A DNA stretch of 64,000 bases. Origin: Aphelenchoides besseyi (lineage: Eukaryota; Nematoda; Chromadorea; Rhabditida; Aphelenchoididae). Positions 42,650 to 54,069 of the stretch are shown piece after piece (the stretch's first letter is position 1; every line of letters begins with the position of its first letter). Under the pieces are notes generated by a model. It had not been told where the DNA came from and did not search any database. It saw only the letters and a program-made list of their open reading frames with translations. The DNA is taken from contig JAMPIQ010000002.1 of the NCBI GenBank assembly GCA_024699855.1, forward strand, positions 1,798,001-1,862,000. The letters run 5' to 3'. Both the position numbers and the translations under genes were made by a program.

Positions 42650-45378
42650 ATGACCGTCAAGACGGTGCAAGAGACAACGAAAGTTCACAGTAAGTTGCTG
42701 ACCAGTTGAATCGAATGAAACCGACTTGCAGGACCAACGGTGATTGAGATTCAGGGACTTCGAGGTGTCGCCATCACGTCAGTCCTTTTGTTTCATTTAT
42801 GGGACAAAACTTTCGAAGTCGGCTATTTGGGTGTGGACATCTTCTTCGTGATCTCCGGCTATCTAATGTGCATGTTGTTGAATGCAAAAGCACCACTTTC
42901 ATTAGCAAACATAGTCGACTTCTATTTCCGACGCATCAAACGAATTATCCCGACTTACTTGTTCGTCATCTACTGCTGTTTGTTTGCGGCCATTTTCTTG
43001 ATCAGCTCCACGGATTATCGGGACTTGGTTTCTGAAGCCAAGAAGCCGTTGTTGTACATTTCGAATTGGCCTGACACTCCAGAAGATGACTACTTTGATG
43101 AGGTTGAATTGTGTGAGAATCATTGACCGTTTTTAGTTTAGACAGCCGAGGGTTACTTCTATTTCCTGCATTTATGGTCTCTATCAGTCGAGCTACAATT
43201 CTACCTTTTCATTCCATTTGTCGTTCTTGCTTTGCATCGACTATCCACAGTAGTTCACTTGCCGATTATCTTGGCACTTTCTTTCGCTTCTTTCTACTTT
43301 CAATCCACGGCTTCAAAAGACAGTGAACACATGTCGTTAGTTGGCAGAATTTGGCAGTTTATGTTCGGGTAAGTTGGATTTAGAGCTAAGAGGGTAATCC
43401 TGATAGATTTCTGGCGTGGTATTTGCAACAACAAATGCAGAAACAACTGGAAGTTAAAAATATTGAAACAGAGAAACTGATCAGCGACGACTTGGAATCC
43501 GAAGAAACTTCACATAACGAATTTGGTTGGTTCACATTTCTGATAAATTGATCGACTGTTCCAGCTGATTCAAAGACCAATTCAGTAGTCAAGGGAATAA
43601 TATCGGGACTTCAATTCTGCTTACCATTTGTTCTTCTTTTTCTTCTCTGGAGACCGACGACTTCAATACGCCAATTGAACAGGTTTCTAGTTATTTTGGC
43701 TGCAACCCTGAACATCGGCCTGTCTGCTGATGCGGGAATTTGGAGTAATCGATTGTTGGTATGGATTGGCAATATCTCCTATTCCGTGTACCTCGTTCAT
43801 TGGCCGCTGTTCGAATGGAGACGCTACGAATTTGTCGAGAACGAAAACGATGTTAAGAGTTTAACGTGGACAAGTGGGTAGAAACCATCGCGTTGTTTTG
43901 TATTTTTGATTTCAGTGGGTTTCTTTTTAATTGCTATTTCAATTGCTATCGGTTATTTGATCGAAGAGATGTTTAAAAGTCTGAGCAAATGGCTAAGCAA
44001 TTGGTTTCGACTTCTCGCAGTTGTTTGTGTTCTGTATCTGGCTAATGGAGTGACCTTGTGGTACTTGAAATCGAATGAAATCGGCTTCAGTGTGAGTTTA
44101 CATTATCATCCAACATGCTAACTATCTGATTAGATCAATGCTACTCAGCGAGAAAATGGGCCTGAAATGGAGATTCGAATGAAAGCGATCGAATTCTTTG
44201 AAAATCGAAAAAAACCGATTGAAACTGATCCATCACATTTGCTCAAATATAGTCGAGACTTCTCAGAAGCGGCTCTTCATTTCTGGTATTGTAACAAATC
44301 AATAGGATGGCAATCAAACTACAAGGAATTCTCGAAAATGGGCCATCTCGCCAACAACTCGTGTACTGTAACCGACGGCAATGGAACGAAAACAATCGTA
44401 GTTTTTGGAAACTCTCACGCTCGTACTTATATGCCTGTAATGTTCAATGTTAGTGTAATGATTACTGAGATCTTTAGGGCATCATGCATGCGTTTCGAGA
44501 CGTCTACTCAAACATCACTCTTTTGTTTCGAAACGGGTGTTACATACTGGACGCCGCGCCGTATCAAGTAAATGGATTTCCGAAACTGTTTATTTTTAGT
44601 TTTAGGCGGACGCCAAACGTTGCACAAATGAACGAGCTAGTTATTTGAAGATACTTGAACAGTGGAAATATCCAATTGACATGTAAGTTCTTCTTAAGAT
44701 TATTCAGCATTACACTGTTCGTTTAGACTGATCATCGGATTAACCTACGGAGCTCCTGATACAGAGCCTTACGATCAAATTGAAAATGATCCAATTTATC
44801 GAAATCTAGAAAAAGATCTGGCTGCTTTGAGTGCCGTGGCTCGTGATGTTGTGATGCTTCCGAATGTTCAGGTAAAACAGTTTAGTTCAAACATCAATCG
44901 CCCTTCTCTGGCCAAGAGAATCAAAAAGCCGATTTCAGTTGATGACTGGAATCGATTCTTATATATCGAAATGGAGAAACAAGATTTCAAATAAAGAGAG
45001 TTTGGACGGATTCAATTTACCTATCGAGGTGATTACAAGAACGAGTAAATACGTTTGTTAACTGATGTTTAGGCTTCGCTTAAGAACCGTCCACGATCTC
45101 GTGAGCACTTGTCCAAAGTAAATTGTTCGAAATGTGCAAAAATGAATTGGGAAGATCTGTGGTGCAATCGAACGACCGGAATGTGTAATTCAATCGATCC
45201 AGTCAGCCATTTGAACTATTTCTACGACCAGCATCACCCGACATATTTTGGATCGATGTTCGTTGGACAGTTCTTTCGAAAGCGTTATGATCAATGGTTA
45301 AATGAACACTCAAACCTCACGGATTACTTCAAAAGTGATGTTGTGAACACGACAACTATACTTAAAACTTTAAAATGA
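42650..45378 (+). CDS. Acyltransferase-3/SGNH membrane O-acyltransferase (OAC family)
   Basis: Twelve exons sum to 2253 nt, giving 750 residues. The N-terminal acyltransferase-3 domain has IEIQGLRGVAITSVLLFHLW, YLGVDIFFVISGYLM, RRIKRIIPTYLF, EGYFYFLHLWSLSVELQFY and ISYSVYLVHWPLF; about ten TM segments. The C-terminal SGNH domain has VVFGNSHARTYMP (Ser in the GNSH block) and, near the end, YFYDQHHPTYFGSMFVG with the catalytic Asp/His. Nematode OAC proteins use this layout to move acyl groups, usually acetyl, onto sugars or lipids outside the cytosol. The introns after YMP (44437-44477, 41 nt) and after NVQ (44872-44938) were chosen to keep frame. Confidence 0.88.
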
Positions 45379-45527
45379 ATTTGGATTATCAATACAAATA
45401 CGGGTATAAACCAATAAATTAGGTCTTTTAAAGTAGTTGATGTAGGTCAAAAAGATTTATACAAGTAGAAGAAAGCTATGATATCGTGTGTTTCATTCAG
45501 CTACATGACTACTGTATTATTTGATGT

Positions 45528-46938
45528 TTATGTTTGGAACTTTGGACACTCGAGTTTTAGACGACGCCGAAGTCCATCTTTGCGTCTAATATCAAGTAGT
45601 GAAGAGATTGGATTCATCGACGCTGCACGATTTCGTTCGACTTCTTCGATGACCGTTGAGTTCAATTCGATCCATGGATTGGTGTAATTGAGTTTAACAG
45701 CACCACGATATTCACCGAACATAAATGCCAAAGAATACAGGTTCCAGAAGGCCTAAACAACGAATTCAATTGCAGAACACTTGACTACCTGATCGAATCG
45801 ATGACAATTGAGATAAATGTTTGAATAATAAGTTGGGTATTCGTTCAAAGCACAATGTCGAATTGATCCCTTGGGAGCAATACACTCCTCGGTCATTGCA
45901 CATAAATAGAACCTGGAACTGGAAGTAAGTTTGTTATTCGAATGCAACTGACCATTTCAAGATTTTGCGGGTATACGATGAATCACTGAGAAACATTGTG
46001 CTTTGGATTTCGGTCATTTGCAACAGATTGAAAGATATCGGTACGTAGTCGTACATTTCTGAAATCAATAGGGTAAATGGGCTGGTCAGACTGCCTACTG
46101 AAGTGAGTGGTCGAAAATACACTGTGTGTTGTGAATCCGTGGGTCGATAACGGCATCAATCGACCTTCTTTGACGGCACGTAGGAAAGTATCCAAATTGC
46201 GACCGGTGAGACGAGCACTTGAATCCAAATAGAAGAAGGTTTTGTGTTCTTGCAGAACTTCCTACAAACTGTTTAGTAGACTGTGGATTATATCATACGA
46301 GAATCAGAAGTTTGAATGCGTAAGTGAGCAGTTGGCTGACATGTTGCGGATATTTGGAGAAATCAAATTTCCTGTACTCAACGTTACACCACGTTATGAG
46401 CTCGTTGATCTAAACAGCCTGCTTAGAAGTCAGTTAGTTAATTCACCTTTTTATCTGATAGGCCCAAATCGTACATAATAATTCGAGAGTTTGGATAGAA
46501 CTGATTGAGTGATTGGAACAGCCTTCGAGCTTCGGGAAAATGGTCATCTGAGACGGAAGTAATAAAGACCGGTTGCCATGTCTCGGGATTCAGACGCTCA
46601 TAGTCGTTAGTGGCATTATCAACGTGTTCTTGTGTTAAAGCAAACTGTTGCAGACCGGAATACAGTGAACAGTCAAACTGCTTTCCCAACGTTACTTTTC
46701 CTTCGGCATCAAGTCCATGAAAACAAAACTGAAACAACATATTGTTTGACAAACTTCAACCCACGTTCTCTCCATTGCAGTTGCAATAATCGTAGTTCAA
46801 TAACTTTTCAGTCGTTGTTGTCAGGAGCTCCACACTCGGATCATTTTCTTTCTTCTTCCAAAAGAAATAGCCGGATATTGAAAGTAAAGAAACAAAACTA
46901 CAGATTTTGCCAATCAAACACATTCTCCTGCTCAACAT
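45528..46938 (-). CDS. DUF1647 family glycosyltransferase-like protein, type II membrane
   Basis: Seven exons (46938-46765, 46728-46447, 46409-46299, 46261-46099, 46058-45953, 45912-45789, 45752-45528) sum to 1185 nt, giving 394 residues. TM anchor CSFVSLLSISGYFF. The domain mirrors the gene at 28396-29910: CNCNGENFCFHGLDAEG, PVFITSVSDDHFPEAR, RIIMYDLGL, WCNVEYRKFDFSKYP, FFYLDSSAR, YLNCHRFDQAFWNL. Exon boundaries agree except for an extra 36-nt intron between CHRFDQ and AFWNL. Likely a Golgi glycosyltransferase; the donor sugar is unknown. Confidence 0.83.
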
Positions 46939-47429
46939 CGCTAAGGTCAAGCAAAACAGTTTATCTCTGGGATTTCTTTCAATCAAACAACTTTTTTCTT
47001 CCGAGAGTTGGTTCTGGTCAGTGAAATTGCTGTTGCAAAGTTTTGGAATTCGGCGATTTGTAAAACTGATATTCGAGGTCGAGAACAAGACTACAACGTT
47101 GCGACGTCTCACAAGAGATGAAATCGTTGAAGCACAGCAATCAAGATGACTCAGAAGTCAAAATTATTCAATGAACAAACGACGCTTGTTAACTGCCATG
47201 CTGTCAATTAAGAACAATATGAATCAGTTTGTCCTTAAAACAAAAAACTATTCGACGTATTTTTTCACAAGTTCGCTTATCTTCGAATCTTTAAGGTCAA
47301 AAGTTGAAAGTTGGTTTTATCTTCCTTTGATCTTTTGCGTTTTGAGTACCAGTTCGTCTTCAAGTTTGCAATTTCCCTTTACGCGTGAATCACTAATAAT
47401 CTTTTTGCAAAAGCGAATGTACTTTGGTT
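46939..47429. other. Intergenic with a short repeat copy
   Basis: No gene. It contains a short copy of the dispersed repeat at about 47043-47075. Confidence 0.35.
47043..47075 (+). repeat. Dispersed repeat, short copy
   Basis: GAATTCGGCGATTTGT followed by AACTGATATTCGAGG matches the core of the repeats at 21095-21270 and 52917-53092. Confidence 0.45.
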
Positions 47430-47642
47430 AGTTTTACGAAGAGTTCGCTTTCAAAGAACACGAACCTGATGAGTTATACTTGGCATCGAAGAAGTCTTAT
47501 ATAGACATCGCAAAGATTCCATGAAAAGCTCTGATTATTATGGAAACCTTCCCAAGATATTCGAATGTTGCAATTCGTGAAGTTGAGGCACGATTGAAGC
47601 CTGGAAAGAAGTTGGATATGATCGGTGATGATCCTGAGGTCT
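47430..47642 (+). pseudogene. Unidentified coding remnant with one in-frame stop
   Basis: One frame reads FYEEFAFKEHEPDELYLASKK...IDIAKIP, then TGA, then METFPRYSNVAIREVEARLK...MIGDDPEV and TAG. Codon use and composition look like genuine protein on both sides of the TGA. No start or splice sites were fixed and the family is not recognised. Confidence 0.35.
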
Positions 47643-47808
47643 AGTAGCAAGTAAAACATAATAACTTGTTCTTTAGTTGTCCATGAGTTTAGCTGGAAAA
47701 TAAGAGCTCGAATGCAATATCTGAACTGAAGTCTATTGCTGTATCAGTGATGATTTCAACGCGAAGCAAATCTGTTTTATCGCACAAACTACCGATTATT
47801 AGCACAAA

Positions 47809-49516
47809 TCAGAACAAACAATTCTTCTCATTACTCAGCCACTTCCGTGTCGGAGCGTAAATAGAAAATGAGCCAACGGGTTGAACGTGTTGATACGTCG
47901 ACTTCAAGATCATGCATTCAGGTCCTGGCTGATCTTCGTTTATTTTTGGTTTATAGTGAAGTGAATTCGGGCAATCGGTCAGATCGTTTTCTCCCATTTC
48001 TCCTTTGTTAATACAGTCGACCATCAAGTTGGAATAGAAACGTTTTGTTGGCAGTCTTTTGAAAGCCTAAGAATTGAAATTAGATTAAATTAAAACAATT
48101 AATGAACCTGTGTAACATTTTGATCAACTTGCACGACTTTAAAATTTTGATTCCAAAAGTAACGATTATCGGGATGATCCTGACACAGACAAATTCGTTT
48201 TTTAAATCTCGACTTTTGTTGTTCTCACCCACTTCCTATCGCCATTGAAAAATTGATTGCCCAAATGAATAGTCAACATGTCATTTTCGGTCATCAGAAC
48301 CGAGCTGTAGCCCTCGATCATATCTTCTGGTTGCAAGGCGTGATGCATAATCCCGAGATTCATTCTTTTTGCCACAACAATGCTTTTGCCAACGTTCGAC
48401 ATTGTGTCGTTGATGTAAACATGGTCCATCATTCTTTCGATAGAAAACTCCTCAGGAGCTCGATCTGCAACAATTTATTAGTGGTAAGCTTGTGAGTAGC
48501 TACCGAGTTGTACGACTGATGATCGCGCCCATAGGAACTCAAAGGCGGCTCCAAGTGGATGCAATCTCTGATGATAGAGTACTTCTCTCACCAATTTCTT
48601 TGTTAATCGTGGAATCAAAATGTCTTCAAAGTCAACGAAGAGCATAAAGTCGGAATAATCTCGATACTCAAACAGACACTCCGAGTTGCTGATCACTTGA
48701 TTGAAGAACTTTACTTCACTATTCAAACTGTAGTTCAGACCGTCCATTTTCTCGGGCAGCACAACTCCATGGCTTAATCGAACTAATCCCTTGTCTTCAT
48801 ATGACTTTAAAACTTCATAGAGATCGCTAATAACACTGATAACTGGAATGTTGAAAAGGTTGACACCAAAATGTCGATACAACTCCAAGGATGCTAAAGC
48901 AATTTGCCAATTCTCGAAATAGAAGATGGGAGAGTAACAGACGACAAGTGGATGATAGCGTTCAACTGCTGGAGTTACAGTCATCTAAACTCCATACAAA
49001 TATTGTCTAGCACTGAACTTACGTTTATTTGACCTAGTCCCGGGACTTCACTGTAGATGGCAATTCGATTTGCAGACAAATTGAACGGACAATCCAAATA
49101 GTAATCCGACCACAAACATTTACCGGGACCAGACGATTGGAAGGCGATCGCTTTAACAATTTCGCCTCGATTAGATCTGCACATCAGCGGTGGAATCTGA
49201 GCATCTTTCTCAACTAGGCCACTGATCCTAATCGTCTGCGAATGAGTTCGATCTAAACGTTGTTTCGAACTGCAACGATTTTTAGTCAACAAAAACAATG
49301 AACTTGCCTGTAATCTTGAAATCGAAAGGCCGACGAAAGATATAACCTTCCAGAGGCTCTGTGATTCTCGTGACCATAAAACTGATGAACAAAAACGTAA
49401 AGAAAAATGCATCCCAGCAACATGATTAGCAAAATGCCCAATGATCGAGATGATCCGATCCGCTTTTTCAATCCATGAATTTCTAGCGGTTCATAGTCTT
49501 TACTTGAAAATAACAT
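47809..49516 (-). CDS. GT92 (DUF23) glycosyltransferase, type II membrane
   Basis: Six exons (49516-49308, 49269-49023, 48984-48504, 48464-48229, 48179-48108, 48066-47809) sum to 1503 nt, giving 500 residues. TM anchor SLGILLIMLLGCIFLYVFV. GT92 marks: VVCYSPIFYFENWQIAL, LEFYRHFG-like LELYRHFGVNLF, YSDFMLFVDFEDILIP (the acidic metal-binding block) and NGDRKWDHPDNRYFW. Known GT92 members add galactose to N-glycan core fucose, so galactosylation in the Golgi is the best guess. The first intron (49307-49270) uses a GC donor (GCAAGT); a GT donor there would break frame. Confidence 0.87.
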
Positions 49517-49976
49517 TAGAGATTGAGTAAAAGAAACTTTGGTGAAATCTGGAATTTAAGTTCACTTCGAAGGTTTCAATTAAATTCGCCGCAAAAGATT
49601 AAAATCACCGAGACCCATGTCCGCTTAAACATCTCATTTCTTCTAATTGATATTCCTTAAGAAGAACTCAAATTTCTATAATTCGAATACTGAATGAGCA
49701 TAATTGATACTCACACATAACTAACATGTTTCTAATCGACCGTTTAAGTAGTTGACGAGTATTCTCAAAAAGCTTTTGGTTGAATTTCGTTTGATTTTGA
49801 ACTTTTGATTTTTGTATTACACCGTTTATTTATGAGAAGCAATTTGGCACTTTAGAGTAATTACATGACTGTAAACAAGAAAACAACTTTGGGGTTTCTG
49901 TATGTTGACAGCATCTTCCGAGAGTAAAATGGTTGAAATAACACACTCATTAACAACATTTATCAGATGTTTCTGA
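49517..49976. other. Intergenic, nothing recognised
   Basis: AT-rich spacer between two minus-strand genes. Confidence 0.35.
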
Positions 49977-52292
49977 CTATCTTCTGCAGTAGCAATAGTT
50001 CTGTAGAAACTGTTTTGGAATGCACATTGAATATGCTTCATAAGTCGTCAGTTGAGGAAACTTGTCGATGATGAAGTTGATCTTATCGTTTCGAACTTTC
50101 ACATACGCTTCGTGAATTGCTCGTCGAGGTAACACGCGAATGACAACTTTGTAGAAACGCTCGCCATTTGATTTCTTGTGTGAAGAAGCGAACTCGTAGA
50201 TCTCGGTCTTCCAACTCGAGTCCACGTACAAATGACGACACAAATGAGTGTAATTGGCGATCCTCAGCTCTTTATTCATTCGACCAACCACTTTCTGAGC
50301 TATCCGTTGTGCCAACTCAGAATCATTGACGGCACTGTTAGAGGCGGTGCAGATGCAGTACTGGAACGGAATCCCGAGCGAATTGCAGTCACGAGGTTGT
50401 GGTAGTGGATGGAAGAGCGAAGAACCCAAAAGAGTTCGATTCTTCGGAACAAATGAAGTGGTCGAGAACTCGGTCTGTTCAGTCCATTCATTCGACTTCT
50501 ACAATCGAATTTCTAGTTTGGGTGAGGATTCGAGAATACCTGAGCTATCTCCAGGAATGTGGCATAAAGATCGTAATGTGAGATCAAGAGCTTTCTGTTG
50601 ACGTCCAATTGAGAAATAAGATCCGAATTCTGACGTAAATGTTTTGGCAAAGTCATGAGCAAAAAAGGATTGTTGGCCTCGATCCGACCTGTTGGTGTAT
50701 TTCTGATGCTACCAAAAGACGGTCCTAAAAGCAAATGTACCAACGATGAATTTCTGCACTCACCATGATCGGCCATGAAAAACACAAAAGAGTTTTCAAG
50801 CTAGACCACACTTATTATACTTTGTTTTGTATACTCACATTTTTGACATTGGAAGAGAAAAGTTTGTAAAGATCTTTGTCGGCGTGATACAAGTTATCGG
50901 GCTCTCGGTGAGCCAACATCGTCATCCAACTTAGCGAGAATTTTGGTTCATTGGGATAAACACGAAGAAAGTTGTTCAAACTTCGTAGAATATATTTGTG
51001 TTTTTCAACACATGTTTTCCACAAAAGAATGCTGCTGAAGTCAAAATCTGGTGGAGTGTTGTTGGCTGCTTGGATGTTATCAGCTTGAATCATAATCGCT
51101 CTGGAAAAGAGATTCGTCATTACAATCGGGATCGATTTACCGCATATAGTGATCTGCCGGAACATGTTCAAAACCAACGCAATCGGGATGATGAAATACG
51201 GTTCTGCCAAAGTCCTCGTTAATCATTGAACGATAATGCGAGAAATCATAGCCAATGTAGTTTTCGTCTTTCAAAGACCTGTTGCAAATTTCCATTCGAC
51301 GACCACCGCCCACTGCTCTGCCCCAGGGATTGGCCGGAAGATCCTCAGCTCTCTCGCCTGTTGACAAAATAAGCAAACATGTCAATTGACTTACCCAACA
51401 GAAAGCCATAAGCATTGGGTTGAGAGTTGATTCCAACTTTGTTCAGATACTCCAAAGTCAATCCACCCATTTCATTGCGCAGGAAATCGAAAGTCTTGGG
51501 CAAGGCTCGATGAGCGTGTGTCATTGAAACAGAGTCGAGAACAACAATGTGCAGATCGGGATAATCAGTTGGCTTCTTTCGAGCCACTTGATCGGGTCTC
51601 TGAGCTCTAAACTCTATTTAAGAGATGCAGATTAAAACAAACTTCTTGACGATCTGGTTGTGCATGTACTTGAAGAGAGTACCGTATTGTTGTTCGCATT
51701 TGATCTCGAAAGTATCACAATTCGGTTGACTTCTCCAGATGTCGTCTGCTCCTCTGTCCATCTCTTCCCATGCTCCCAAGTTGATTTGACTGTCGGTTAC
51801 GAGATTGTGACACCTGAACATGGAATAATGGCAATCAACAGCGAGATTACCGGAAGTAACATTGTTCACCGATTTCAGCGTTCTCTACGACCAACGTTCC
51901 ATTCTTAAATATGCGACTTCGTTGTGGGTAAACTGGAGTGCAATTTCGGAGTTTGTCCTTTTTGGGATTAAGATATGGAATCATCAACGGATCCCATGGA
52001 TCGATTTGCGGAAGAACACACTGATTGACATGCTGATTGTTGTTCTTCGGTTTAACTTCTTCATTTTTTCCTTGAGAGGTGTTAAAAGTGGTAACGGAAA
52101 CCGATGTTTTATTACCTAGAATTCAGTGAAGCCTTAAAGGTCATTCTTACTTGTTTCGACGTTTCCCAGAAATATCGTTTCGGTCGCCGAATAAAAGTAA
52201 GTCACGTAGATAGAAGTGGGAATCAACATGAGAACGACAGTTATAAGGTTCTTCCTTGCACAACATTCAAAATCGTATAGTGAGTTCATCAT
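49977..52292 (-). CDS. DUF229 family sulfatase-like protein, type II membrane
   Basis: Nine exons (52292-52151, 52115-51851, 51813-51643, 51606-51395, 51357-51141, 51100-50839, 50800-50764, 50724-50540, 50498-49977) sum to 2013 nt, giving 670 residues. TM anchor NLITVVLMLIPTSIYVTYF. DUF229 core: LHIVVLDSVSMTHAHRALPKT, LEYLNKVGINSQPNAYGFLLG, SFVFFMADHG and the Cys-rich end YSMCIPKQFLQNYCYC. D-S-V-S in the first motif is closer to the family norm than the ETASM of its paralogue at 15164-17639. Substrate unknown. The introns are 35-41 nt. Confidence 0.87.
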
Positions 52293-53305
52293 GATTGAAT
52301 AACGAGTCCAAGAAACTACCGGGTCAAAAGTGTTACAAAGACAAGGTTGAAAATATCGACCTCAAAGCCCTTTGTCTAAAAGTTTGATTCTAATCTTCGA
52401 CCCATAAACTTTTTCGACCAGTTGATTCCAATTAGCAGATGTCTGATTATCTCCGTTTTTCAACACAGATATGAGAGATAACCAACGTTGCTCGCTGTAG
52501 CCATAATGTCAAATTGTGTTTACCAACTTTTCAAACTACACTACGTTGATTTATCGAAGACTTTTATTCACAGTTAGAATTGGCTGTAAAGCTCTTCAAC
52601 GGTCAATGAAATTAAGTGCTACAACAAACATTGGCATTTACTGAGTAGCCATTTGATGATACTCATTCACGTCTGGTCATTCATATTCTAGGAAATGTGA
52701 TGAACTTTGCTGCTATTTTTGCTTTGGTCATTTACTTCACACAAAAAGCGTTTTCAAGAAGAAATAGATACAAATCAGAAGTATTGTACCGTTTGCTTAC
52801 CAACAGATTCGTCGGGAGTTAAGGATCGTACATCAAAAACTGATCGTCGCACAACACTATGCATTTTGATTGCTTGTTATCAGAACAAATGAAAAGATAA
52901 ACTGCAATTCCTGAGTTCACTTATTCACGTCTCCAGCCACTAATCGCCGTTCTCGAGTGTTTTCATGTTGAAAAGTTCACTGCGATTATCAGTTTCACGA
53001 ATCGCCGAATTCACACAATTCAACTTCCCGTTGAATGTTGAAAACCGTTGAATGAAACGGAATTGAAAGGTGCTTATAACTAAAATTGATTGATATTGTG
53101 GTCACCTTGCCTTTTGAGGTTATTAAGACTGTTGATTATCCTGCTTATCGATATGTAGAAGAACTACTTTTATTGCTTGTTAAGTGTTAAATGAACTAGT
53201 CGCCAACTTCCTTTCACAGTTTTGCGTGATATGACTTTTCTTTTGGTTGATTACTTGAAGAAAACTTGTTAACATTAAGTTTAGATACCACTTGTTTCTT
53301 GTGTG
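52293..53305. other. Intergenic, mainly a dispersed repeat copy
   Basis: No gene. It contains the inverted repeat copy at 52917-53092. Confidence 0.35.
52917..53092 (-). repeat. Dispersed repeat, copy 2 (inverted)
   Basis: Reverse complement of 21095-21270 along nearly the whole length, with scattered differences. Ends are GTTCACTTATTCACG and GGTGCTTATAACTAAA on the plus strand. Confidence 0.6.
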
Positions 53306-53557
53306 ATGCTCAGTTATCTGCTCAAAATAGAGTGGTTCCTCAGTATTTTGTTTGGCTCTCTGATGACCATGTGGATGACCTATACATTTGAGATATTGAA
53401 CAACTCATCAAATGGTCAAACAAATCAAATGGCGAGAAGGCTTGAGGAAGATTTTGACTTTGTTGTTAATACTACCGAGTTTAATGAGATTGAAATAACG
53501 TTCGAATTAAACAAACCCAATCAACCGAAATTATTATCGGACCCAAAACACGCTTAA
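53306..53557 (+). CDS. Small single-TM protein or first exon of a lost gene
   Basis: ATG at 53306 opens 83 codons: a hydrophobic anchor (WFLSILFGSLMTMWMTY), then a polar segment with N-glycosylation sites (NNSSNG, NTTE). TTTAG lies about 25 bases upstream. The layout resembles the stem of a type II Golgi enzyme whose catalytic exons are absent. No family recognised. Confidence 0.35.
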   Translation: MLSYLLKIEWFLSILFGSLMTMWMTYTFEILNNSSNGQTNQMARRLEEDFDFVVNTTEFNEIEITFELNKPNQPKLLSDPKHA

Positions 53558-54069
53558 TCGTTTATTTAGATGTTTTGATTTATCTGAATTGCTACATTTA
53601 CAGCGAAGAAACTAAGCATTACCTTCTAAAACTTGCATTGGATATTTGAGGTTTCGACAAGAAATTGAATGCACGTGAACTCTGCTCATCTAGTGTATTC
53701 AGAAATAGTAATCAAAACCCAAAACCGAAGATTTCGAATGTTCTTGGTCTTCTGCTCGAAGGTCGGTAGATGCAAACATTTTGTAATCCACTCACTTTGA
53801 GTCAATTCTTGTAAAGAACTGAAACGGAGTATTCAACTATATACTCCGCGACAGTTTGCGTTTGCACAATACCGTTGAATTTCCATAACCGTAGACCAAT
53901 TGCTCTGCATGATTTTTAATTACCAATGAGTATGTTGCATCTCAAATACAACGGCTATTTTGCTACAAACTTAAAATGTAAAGTTTTTGACCGAACTCGA
54001 TGTTCTTCCACAAAGATTGTCATTGTCTCGATCTGAGTTAAATACCTGTAGATGAAGAGAACATTTCGC
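53558..54069. other. Intergenic, nothing recognised
   Basis: AT-rich, no coding frame. Confidence 0.35.

Noticed and set aside
44449..44477. A 29-nt intron in the acyltransferase gene (GTTAGTG...TTTAG)
   Set aside because: An upstream donor at 44437 gives a 41-nt intron, keeps frame and removes the same segment; far more likely.
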